Assembly: GCA_021821945.1 (NCBI GenBank)
Contig: JAJZTF010000001.1
Coordinates: 248,001-312,000 of the forward strand
Direction of reading: 5' to 3'
Source: Pseudomonadota bacterium
GTDB taxonomy: Bacteria > Pseudomonadota > Gammaproteobacteria > Burkholderiales > Gallionellaceae
DNA: 64,000 nt
Shown here: positions 57,528-64,000 of the stretch, piece by piece
How positions within the stretch are numbered: the stretch's first letter is position 1
Layout of the letters: the number at the start of each line of letters is the position of its first letter
Made by a program: the position numbers and the translations under genes
The notes under the pieces: generated by a model
What the model saw: only the letters and a program-made list of their open reading frames with translations
Told to the model about the DNA's origin: nothing
Database searches by the model: none

Positions 57528-58988
57528 ATGATGGCGCCATACCTCATCTATGCGATCTGGGGGGTCACCCTGCTGGCGGTTGTTGCCTGCTGGGCCTGGC
57601 AGGACGGGCGTGGCGCCGGCATGGTCAATCTCGCCGCGGCAGTCATCGATTTCGTGCTCACCTGCGTGCTGCTCTCCACCGTGCCGGCAAAGGGCGCGAC
57701 TGCGCTCAACGACTATCTGCTGCTGGACGGATTCGGCGTGTGGGTGATGTTCTGCCTTGCCATCGTCTATCTGCTCGCCTCGGTTTATGCCCTGGGCTAC
57801 ATGCGCCGCATGCACGGCGAGGAGGCCCGTCTCAACCGTTTCTACATGCTGTTCGCCGCATTCGCGCTGACCATGTTCCTCGCCCCTGTGCAGAACAATC
57901 CCGGCCTTTACTGGATCGCCATCGATCTGACCACCATCGTCAGCGCCTTCCTGGTGGGATTCCAGCGCGCCCCGGAGAGCATAGAGGCGGCCTGGAAATA
58001 CATCGTCATCGTCTCGGCGGGCCTGGGTCTGGCACTGCTCGGCACGGTGCTGTTCTACTGGGCAGGCACCTTCGTGTTCGGGCCGGTTTACGACATGACC
58101 TGGGCCAGTTTCGGCGCGATCGCGCCCAAGACCGAGAGCGTATTGCTGCTGCTCAGCTTCCTCTTGGTGCTGGCGGGATTCGGCACCAAGGTGGGCCTCG
58201 CACCCATGCATACCTGGCTGCCGGATGCGCACAGCGAAGGCCCGGCGCCCGTATCGGCGATGCTTTCCGGCGCGCTGCTCAATTGCGCAATGCTCGGCAT
58301 CGTGCGCTTCCTCGGCATCCTGCGCGGCACCGCGATTTCCGGATTCGCGCACACCGCACTCGTGCTGCTGGGCGCATTCAGCCTGCTGGTCGCGGCGCTT
58401 TTCATCACGCGCCAGACCGTCATCAAGCGTCTGGCGGCCTATTCCAGCGTGGAACACATGGGCGTGATCGCGCTGGGATTCGGCTTCGGCGGGCCGCTCG
58501 GAACCATAGGCGCGCTGTACCACATGCTCAACCATTCGCTGACCAAGTCCCTGGTGTTCTTCGGCGCCGGCAACATGATGCATGCCTTCGAAAGCAAGGA
58601 AATCGGCCGCATCCGCCGCGTGCTGGATTATTTTCCGCGCTCCGGCGCGGTCTGGCTGGCCGGCGCGGTGGCGATCACCGGCGCGCCGCCGTTCGGGCTG
58701 TTCCTGTCCGAACTGACCATCCTGCGCGGCGGCATGCAGGGCCATGACATCTGGGCGGTATGGTGGATGGCAGTGCTGCTGATCGTGATCTTCATCGGCT
58801 TCCTCGACAAATTCCGCGCGATGTACTTCGGCCCACGTCCGGAACATGCGCCGCAGATGAAGCTGCATTTTGTCGATGTGGCGCCCATGGTATTGGCGCT
58901 GGCCGCGATCCTGCTGCTGGGTTTGTGGTGGCTGCCCGCGATCTGGCAGCATCTTGCGGCAATCGCAGCACAACTGGGGGAAGGATGA
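57528..58988 (+). CDS. HyfF-like antiporter subunit (NuoL/M/N family)
   Basis: This 486-residue proton-translocating, Mrp-antiporter-like subunit of hydrogenase-4 HyfF type has about 14 membrane helices. Channel motifs are the lysine in GFGTKVGLAPMHTWLPDAHS near residue 224, the SVEHMGVIALG segment near 309, and HMLNHSLTKSLVFFGAGN near 335, with conserved His and Lys. These indicate an intact ion channel. It lies 25 bases after the HyfE-like gene and overlaps the HyfG-like gene by ATGA. Confidence 0.9.
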   Translation: MMAPYLIYAIWGVTLLAVVACWAWQDGRGAGMVNLAAAVIDFVLTCVLLSTVPAKGATALNDYLLLDGFGVWVMFCLAIVYLLASVYALGYMRRMHGEEARLNRFYMLFAAFALTMFLAPVQNNPGLYWIAIDLTTIVSAFLVGFQRAPESIEAAWKYIVIVSAGLGLALLGTVLFYWAGTFVFGPVYDMTWASFGAIAPKTESVLLLLSFLLVLAGFGTKVGLAPMHTWLPDAHSEGPAPVSAMLSGALLNCAMLGIVRFLGILRGTAISGFAHTALVLLGAFSLLVAALFITRQTVIKRLAAYSSVEHMGVIALGFGFGGPLGTIGALYHMLNHSLTKSLVFFGAGNMMHAFESKEIGRIRRVLDYFPRSGAVWLAGAVAITGAPPFGLFLSELTILRGGMQGHDIWAVWWMAVLLIVIFIGFLDKFRAMYFGPRPEHAPQMKLHFVDVAPMVLALAAILLLGLWWLPAIWQHLAAIAAQLGEG

Positions 58989-60508
58989 TGCGACATTGCG
59001 AAATTCGCAAGCTTGAACCTTCAGAACTGCCGCAGGCAGCGGATGCCCTGCTCTCCGCGCTCGGAGACACCCCCAGCGCGCATGGCCGCATGCAGTTCGC
59101 CTATGCATCCGCTTTGCCGGATGGAACGCTGCAGGTCAGTTACCTGCTGAGCCAGGGTGCCGGCAAGCCCTATGGCCTGTGGCGGGTCAAACCGGACGAC
59201 GGGAGGCTGCCCAGCCTCGCCAACAAGCTGCCGCTGCTTGGCTGGTACGAGCGCGAGATGATGGATCTCTACGGCCTGCAGTTTGAAGGTCATCCCGAAC
59301 CCTATCCGCTGGTGCTGCACGAAGGTTTCGCACCCGACGCACCACCCATGCTCGCGCCGTTCGACCGGCAGGGCAAGACACTGTCCGGCCATGCCATGCC
59401 GCCGACCGTGCCCAGCATCATAGGCGAGGACATCCAGCGCCTGCCTTTCGGCCCGGTCAGAGCCGATGTCGTCGAATCGGCGCAGTTTTTGTTCTTCTAC
59501 ATCGGCGAAGGCATCCTGCATTACCACCCGCGGCTCTTCTACAAGCACCGCGCGATGGAAGCCCGCTTCCAGAAAGCCGACCTGCGCACCGGCAGCGTGC
59601 TCGCAGAACGCGTGTCCGGCATCGATTCGGTTTCACACGCGCTGGCCTATGCCCAGGCGGTCGAAGCGGCGCTGGGCTGGCGCGCACCGAGGCGTGCGCG
59701 TTATCTGCGCGTCATCCTCTCCGAGCTGGAACGCCTTTACAACCATCTGCATTACTTGGGACATCTCTCCAAGACGACCACCCTCAAGGTCGCCGAGGCG
59801 GAGGGGCTTCTGCTCGAGGAAAAGCTGAAGCAGATCAACGCAATCCTGACCGGCAGCCGCTTCCTGCGCGGGCTGGTCGTGCCGGGCGGATTGCGCCGCG
59901 ACCTCGATGTTTCCAAGCTGGCTGCAGGACTGGATGCCCTGGAACGCGAAATTGACCTCTACATGGAAAGACTGGAAACCACAGCCAGCTATCTCGACCG
60001 CCTGCAGACCACCGGCGTGCTGCCGCGCCAGGTGGCATTCGACGAAGGAGCCACAGGCCCGGTGGAACGCGCCAGCGGGCTCGACCGCGACCTGCGCCGC
60101 GACCACCCCTATGCCGGCTATGGACGCCTCAATTTCACCGTATCTGTGCAGTCCGCCGGCGACGCGCATGCCCGCGCGCTGGTGCGCATGGACGAGATCC
60201 GCCAGTCGCGGCAGCTGATCCGCCTGGCGCTGGGCTGCCTCGAACCCGGCCCGGTGCTGCGCACCGAGGCGGTCGAGACGCCCGACCCGGACGGGGAAGG
60301 CCTGGGGTGGGCGGAGGGCGTGCGAGGCGGCCTGCTGTATGCGGTGCACCTCGATGACGCCAGAACCAGGCTTGCGCGGGTCAAGATCAAGGAACCGTCC
60401 TTTTCCAACTGGCGCGTATTCCCGTTCACCGTGCAGGACAGCAACATGATGGACTATGCGATCAACGAGGCAAGCTTCGGCCTGTCCGTGGCCGGCGTGG
60501 ATAGATAG
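58985..60508 (+). CDS. HyfG-like large subunit (NuoC-NuoD fusion) lacking NiFe ligands
   Basis: This peripheral-arm subunit of 507 residues fuses a NuoC-like domain (about 1-130, with WYEREMMDLYGLQFEGHPEP near 87) to a NuoD/HycE-like domain. In HycE and HyfG the NiFe site uses an N-terminal RVCGIC and a C-terminal CxxC. Here the first reads RVSGID (Ser211, Asp214), and the C-terminus ends SFGLSVAGVDR with no cysteine. The site cannot hold NiFe, so the protein is not a hydrogenase. The rest of the fold, such as HPRLFYKHRAMEARFQ, is intact. It therefore resembles NuoD or Ehr-type complexes, in which the lost metal site is reused or becomes a quinone or unknown substrate site. Confidence 0.88.
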   Translation: MMRHCEIRKLEPSELPQAADALLSALGDTPSAHGRMQFAYASALPDGTLQVSYLLSQGAGKPYGLWRVKPDDGRLPSLANKLPLLGWYEREMMDLYGLQFEGHPEPYPLVLHEGFAPDAPPMLAPFDRQGKTLSGHAMPPTVPSIIGEDIQRLPFGPVRADVVESAQFLFFYIGEGILHYHPRLFYKHRAMEARFQKADLRTGSVLAERVSGIDSVSHALAYAQAVEAALGWRAPRRARYLRVILSELERLYNHLHYLGHLSKTTTLKVAEAEGLLLEEKLKQINAILTGSRFLRGLVVPGGLRRDLDVSKLAAGLDALEREIDLYMERLETTASYLDRLQTTGVLPRQVAFDEGATGPVERASGLDRDLRRDHPYAGYGRLNFTVSVQSAGDAHARALVRMDEIRQSRQLIRLALGCLEPGPVLRTEAVETPDPDGEGLGWAEGVRGGLLYAVHLDDARTRLARVKIKEPSFSNWRVFPFTVQDSNMMDYAINEASFGLSVAGVDR

Positions 60509-60521
60509 GAGGAATGCAATC

Positions 60522-61316
60522 ATGCCCATCTGGAGCTGGTTCGGCATCAAAAGCGGCATCGCCACCCCGCCGGAAGGATCGGAAAATCATGGTCAGGAAG
60601 GCGTGCTCGGCCTGCCGCGTCTCGACGCCGCGAAATGCACTGCAGCGCAGGACCGCTGCAGCGACTGCGCTGCAGCCTGCCCGGCCGATGCCATCACCGT
60701 GCCTCCAGGGCAGCCGGCGGCGCTCGATTATGCGCGCTGCGTGGGTTGCCAGCTGTGCACCGAAGTCTGTCCTTCCGGCGCTTTCAGCCTCAGCCATGAC
60801 TGGGCTCTCGGCGTGCGCGACCGGGCCGATCTTCAAACCAACGGCGCGACGCGCGAACTCGAAACGGCGCTCACCGCGGAACTGGCCGCTTTCGGCCGCA
60901 GCCTGCATATCCGCCATGTCGATGCCGGTTCCTGCAATGGCTGCGAGAGCGAACTCCAGGCCCTGCTCAATCCCTTCTACAACCTGCACCGGCTGGGCAT
61001 ATTCTTCACGCCATCACCGCGCTTCGCCGATCTCTTGCTCGTGACCGGCCCGGTCACCGCGGCGATGCGTGAACCGCTGCTGCGCACCTGGGAGGCGATG
61101 CCGCAGCCTCGCTGGGTGATGGCGCTCGGCACCTGCGCCACCGGCGGCGGCACCAATGGCGGCGGCTATGCCTGCCACGACGGACTCGAAGGCCTGCTGC
61201 CGGTCGATGTCTGGCTTCCGGGCTGCCCGCCCAATCCTGCGGCCATCATCGAGGCCCTGCTGATGCTGCTGGGCCGCCGCCCGCAAATCGTGCATGGAGG
61301 CCGTCATGGGTCCTGA
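60522..61316 (+). CDS. Ferredoxin-HyfI fusion (NuoI-like plus NuoB-like small subunit)
   Basis: This 264-residue electron-transfer subunit has an N-terminal two-cluster ferredoxin (Cys39, 46, 49, 53 and Cys73, 76, 79, 83) fused to a NuoB/HyfI small subunit. The latter keeps the four ligands of the proximal 4Fe-4S cluster: Cys138 and Cys141 (SCNGCESE), Cys205 (GTCATGG) and Cys235 (PGCPPNP). In E. coli hydrogenase-4 these are separate proteins, HyfH and HyfI. All redox centres needed to pass electrons to or from the HyfG-like site are present. A strong AGGAGG precedes the ATG. It overlaps the HyfB-like gene by 11 bases. Confidence 0.88.
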   Translation: MPIWSWFGIKSGIATPPEGSENHGQEGVLGLPRLDAAKCTAAQDRCSDCAAACPADAITVPPGQPAALDYARCVGCQLCTEVCPSGAFSLSHDWALGVRDRADLQTNGATRELETALTAELAAFGRSLHIRHVDAGSCNGCESELQALLNPFYNLHRLGIFFTPSPRFADLLLVTGPVTAAMREPLLRTWEAMPQPRWVMALGTCATGGGTNGGGYACHDGLEGLLPVDVWLPGCPPNPAAIIEALLMLLGRRPQIVHGGRHGS

Positions 61317-63312
61317 AGCCATCTGTCTTTACGCATTCGGCATCGCGGCACTCTGCTGGCTCGCCGCGCTGGCGGCCGATGTCATTGCAGTGCCGCAGCT
61401 TGCGCGCGCATTGCTGGGTGCGGGCTGCACAGCTGCGGCTTTTGGCGCGGTGTGGGGTCTGCCGGCAGGCACTTCCGCCGCCACGATATTCACCATGGGC
61501 GACTGGCCAGTGGTGTTCCATCCCGATGCCGCCGCCTTGTGGCTGATGCTGCCCGCACTGCTGCCTGCCTTCTTTGCCGTGCTGCCGGACAGGCGGGTGC
61601 GCGGCTGGGCGACGGGCGCCGCGCTGTCGCTGCTCGGGGCGCTCGGCGTATACGCCCTGCAGGATGGCGCAAGTTTCCTGATTGCCTGGGAGCTGATGGG
61701 CTTCGGCGGCGCCATCATGCTGCTCGCAGAGCGCCGCAATACCCAGGCCGGGACGGACAACCTCTTCATGCTCGCATTGCTCGAAGTCGGCGGCGTGGCA
61801 TTGCTGCTTGCCGTGCTGATGCTGGGGCCAGGCCTGCAGTTCTCCGGCTATGCCGCGCAATGGGGAAGCCATGGGACGGCGGCTGCTTTCTTCCTCGGCG
61901 TGCTTTGGATCATCGGGTTTGGCGCGAAACTGGGACTCCTGCCGTTCTATGAATGGTATCCCGGCGCCTACAGCAGCGGCAGCGGCGCATCCGGCGCCAT
62001 CCTGTCGGGTGTGGTGATGAATGCGGCCTACTTCGCGCTGGGCCGTGCCCTGCTGCAATGGCTGGGCACACCATCGTGGCTTGCGCAGTTTGGCATCGTC
62101 GTGGTGGCGCTGGGCACGTTCACGGCGATACTCGCCATCCTGTATGCCTTCCAGCAGGACGACTGGCGCAAACTTCTGGCGTTTTCCTCAGCCGAGAATG
62201 CGGCAGTCGCGGTCACCGCGCTGGGTGCAGCGCTGGTGTTCCGCGCCGGTGGCCAGGAAGGGCTGGCCGCACTGGCCTGGATTTCTGGCATGCTGCACCT
62301 GATGGGCCACAGCCTGGCCAAGGGCACCCTGTTCTTCGCCGCCGATGCCGCGGCCAATCTGCAGGGCAATCATCAGCTGCGCCAGGGTGCGCTGTTGCGC
62401 CACGCCCCGGCGACGCTCGGGCTCGGTGCCGTACTCGGCGCGATGAGCCTGGCCGCATTGCCTCCCACTGCAGGTTTCGTCAGCGAGTGGTATGTATTCC
62501 AGAGCCTGTTCCACGATTTCAAGCTTGCCGGGGACGCATCACGCATCGCGCTGGCGCTCTCCGGGGCAGGCCTGGCGCTCACCGCAGCGATCGCGCTGGC
62601 AACCATGGTCAAGCTGTTCGGGGTCGGACTGCTGGGCCAGAACGAACCGCAGGGGGCGCATCACCGCAAGCATCTGGAGCAGCTCACCGCACTGTCGCGC
62701 AGCGCAGTGCTGATCACTGGGCTTGCGGTGCCGTTGCTGGCGGTGAGCATGATAGGCTGGCTGCCGCAGATGCAGGCAGCGTCATGGATCGCCCCGTCAG
62801 CCCCTGCCACCATGGTACATGACTGGCTGCTGGTGCCGCTTTCTGCAGGATTCGCCTTCATCTCGCCAGCCAGACTCGTCATTGCGCTGCCGCTTCTGGC
62901 GCTGGTGCCTGTGCTGCTGGTCAGGATCACGAGGCGATTTGCGGTTCGCCGAGCGCCGATCTGGTGCGGCGGGGAAGACTATGCCGCCCATGCCGGCGCG
63001 ACCACCGCCCTGGCTTTTTCCAACGCGCTGCGCGTGTTCTACAGCTTCATTTACCGGCCGACCAATACCGTTGCCCGGCAATTCGAGGGCAAGCCCTATT
63101 TCCTTCGGGAGTTGCATTTCGATTATTCGCAGGCGCCGGTCTTTGGTTCTCTGGTGTTCCAGCCTGCCGTGAAAACCATACAGTGGCTTAGCGCACGGCT
63201 TCGCTTCCTGCAAAACGGGCTGATGAATGCCTATCTGGCATACATCGGCATCCTGCTTGTCCTGATACTGGCAGCAGCCCTGTTCTGGTCTCCTCCGGGC
63301 TTGTCGCGATGA
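61306..63312 (+). CDS. HyfB-like antiporter subunit (NuoL family)
   Basis: This large proton-pumping membrane subunit of 668 residues is of HyfB/HycC type with about 16 helices. The channel motif GFGAKLGLLPFYEWYPGAYSS near residue 205 keeps the lysine, LAFSSAENAAVAVTALG near 289 matches the conserved glutamate region, and HLMGHSLAKGTLFFAADA near 327 keeps His and Lys. ALPPTAGFVSEWYVFQSL near 386 is the usual broken helix. ATG 61306 lies five bases after GGAGG; an earlier in-frame ATG at 61294 is less likely. It overlaps the next gene by ATGA. Confidence 0.89.
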   Translation: MGPEAICLYAFGIAALCWLAALAADVIAVPQLARALLGAGCTAAAFGAVWGLPAGTSAATIFTMGDWPVVFHPDAAALWLMLPALLPAFFAVLPDRRVRGWATGAALSLLGALGVYALQDGASFLIAWELMGFGGAIMLLAERRNTQAGTDNLFMLALLEVGGVALLLAVLMLGPGLQFSGYAAQWGSHGTAAAFFLGVLWIIGFGAKLGLLPFYEWYPGAYSSGSGASGAILSGVVMNAAYFALGRALLQWLGTPSWLAQFGIVVVALGTFTAILAILYAFQQDDWRKLLAFSSAENAAVAVTALGAALVFRAGGQEGLAALAWISGMLHLMGHSLAKGTLFFAADAAANLQGNHQLRQGALLRHAPATLGLGAVLGAMSLAALPPTAGFVSEWYVFQSLFHDFKLAGDASRIALALSGAGLALTAAIALATMVKLFGVGLLGQNEPQGAHHRKHLEQLTALSRSAVLITGLAVPLLAVSMIGWLPQMQAASWIAPSAPATMVHDWLLVPLSAGFAFISPARLVIALPLLALVPVLLVRITRRFAVRRAPIWCGGEDYAAHAGATTALAFSNALRVFYSFIYRPTNTVARQFEGKPYFLRELHFDYSQAPVFGSLVFQPAVKTIQWLSARLRFLQNGLMNAYLAYIGILLVLILAAALFWSPPGLSR

Positions 63313-64000
63313 ACGCCGGTGATGCGCGCCCCAAGGGCGATCCATTGTCAGCCGCTTCCTGCCAGCGGGTCCGCAGCTACCTGCTCGAACGCCAGTCTCC
63401 CATGGGAGGCTTCTGCTTCTACCGCACGGCATATCTGGACGAACCCAATCTGTCGGACACCTGGCATGCGGTTGCAGCATTGAGGCTGCTGGGCGAGGAG
63501 CCGCCAAACAGGGATGCCATCGCGGACTTCGTGTGCATGCAACCTCCCGGCAAACAGCCCTACGCCCTTTACTACCGGACCTTCACCCTGGATGCGCTCG
63601 GCATGGCTGACCCTGACCGCGCAGCCATGATTGAAAACATCCATGCATTGCAGCTGGATACGGAAGGTCTTTTCACTCATGCCGATCTTTCCGGAAAGCT
63701 GGAAAGGCTGCTGTTCATCCTGCGCCTCAAGGTTCATTGCGGCACGGGATTTTCTGCGCAACAAGTCGTCAGCGCCATGCTTGCACTGGAACATCCGGAG
63801 GGCGGCTTTGGCACTCCACCCAACATCATTGAAACCAACCTCGCAGCAGCCATCCTTGCGCTTTGCGGGGGAAAAGCCAGCGCGGATACAGGAAGATTCG
63901 TGACCAGCCTTGGCGGCCCCGGGTACGCATTCCGGTTCACGGAAAATTCCCTTGCGTTCAACCTGGAGACCATCTGTGCCGGAATCGAATGCTGCCGTTT
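63309..64000 (+). CDS. Terpene-cyclase/prenyltransferase-fold repeat protein (3' end outside window)
   Basis: An open frame starts at ATG 63309, overlapping the HyfB-like stop by ATGA, and continues through the right edge for 230 codons. The translation shows alpha/alpha-barrel repeats like those of squalene cyclases and protein prenyltransferase beta subunits: SPMGGFCFYRTAYLDEPNLS near residue 32, EHPEGGFGTPPNIIETNLAA near 165, and SLGGPGYAFRFTENSLAFNL near 200. These follow the pattern of a GGF turn and a helix repeated every 45-50 residues. There is no signal peptide or membrane segment in the visible part. Catalytic DxDD or zinc-ligand motifs are not seen so far. Tight coupling to the Hyf-like cluster suggests a shared task. 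Function unknown. Confidence 0.72.
   Translation, partial: MNAGDARPKGDPLSAASCQRVRSYLLERQSPMGGFCFYRTAYLDEPNLSDTWHAVAALRLLGEEPPNRDAIADFVCMQPPGKQPYALYYRTFTLDALGMADPDRAAMIENIHALQLDTEGLFTHADLSGKLERLLFILRLKVHCGTGFSAQQVVSAMLALEHPEGGFGTPPNIIETNLAAAILALCGGKASADTGRFVTSLGGPGYAFRFTENSLAFNLETICAGIECCR

Noticed and set aside
57411-59108. Long minus-strand open frame opposite the HyfF-like gene
   Set aside because: It is low-complexity, rich in Gln, His, Arg and Glu, and opposite a clear membrane subunit, so it is a composition artefact.
55864-63312. Calling the Hyf-like cluster a true NiFe hydrogenase-4
   Set aside because: The large subunit has Ser and Asp where the first two NiFe cysteines should be, and no C-terminal CxxC. 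No maturation genes are present in the window.

Overview
This window reads as chromosomal DNA of a Gram-negative betaproteobacterium. The genes are densely packed, and many neighbours overlap by an ATGA, TGATG or GTGA junction. The lipopolysaccharide genes (lptF, lptG, two LpxL/LpxM-type acyltransferases), ubiquinone genes (ubiA, ubiC, ubiD), the hemC-hemD-hemX-hemY set divergent from ppc, holC next to valS, and an S-adenosylhomocysteine (SAH) riboswitch before ahcY all fit that group. The many c-di-GMP and sensor-kinase genes, together with a hydrogenase-4-like membrane complex, suggest a chemolithotroph of the Nitrosomonadales/Gallionellaceae type. That placement is an inference from gene content, not a proven identity.

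Left part (1-14.5 kb): the start of the dcw cluster (mraZ, leftward, running off the edge, with a textbook MraZ operator) is divergent from a four-gene signalling operon. That operon encodes a PhnD-like periplasmic binding protein, a membrane histidine kinase, a receiver protein and a REC-PAS-GAF-PAS-GGDEF-EAL protein. The RNase P RNA gene follows on the opposite strand and overlaps the end of that operon. Next, all leftward, come a second GGDEF-EAL protein split by an in-frame amber codon, then ppx and phoU behind a promoter with a possible Pho box, then rpiA. pgm is divergent from rpiA.

Centre (14-44 kb): housekeeping genes for tetrapyrrole synthesis (hemC, hemD, hemX and a shortened hemY), ppc, LPS export (lptF, lptG), pepA-holC-valS, an IsdG-like haem monooxygenase candidate, an M18 aminopeptidase, a rhodanese, the BepA-type protease, a CHASE3-PAS hybrid kinase, topoisomerase IV (parC, parE), the Prc protease, ubiD and two lipid A acyltransferases.

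Right-centre (43.5-54.4 kb): the activated methyl cycle (metK, SAH riboswitch, ahcY, metF) with a small holin-family membrane protein inside it, then trhP, a YhcH-type protein, a RidA-type protein, recG, ubiC, ubiA, a methyltransferase and a cyclic-nucleotide-domain protein.

Right end (54.5-64 kb): a fluoride riboswitch controls a crcB-HIT-DUF190 operon. Directly after it starts a six-gene hydrogenase-4/complex I-like cluster in the order HyfC, HyfE, HyfF, HyfG, ferredoxin-HyfI and HyfB, translationally coupled to a terpene-cyclase/prenyltransferase-fold protein that leaves the window. The large subunit has lost the cysteines that bind the NiFe centre, so this is probably an energy-converting hydrogenase-related (Ehr) ion-pumping complex of unknown substrate. 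It is the most promising unexplained system here.
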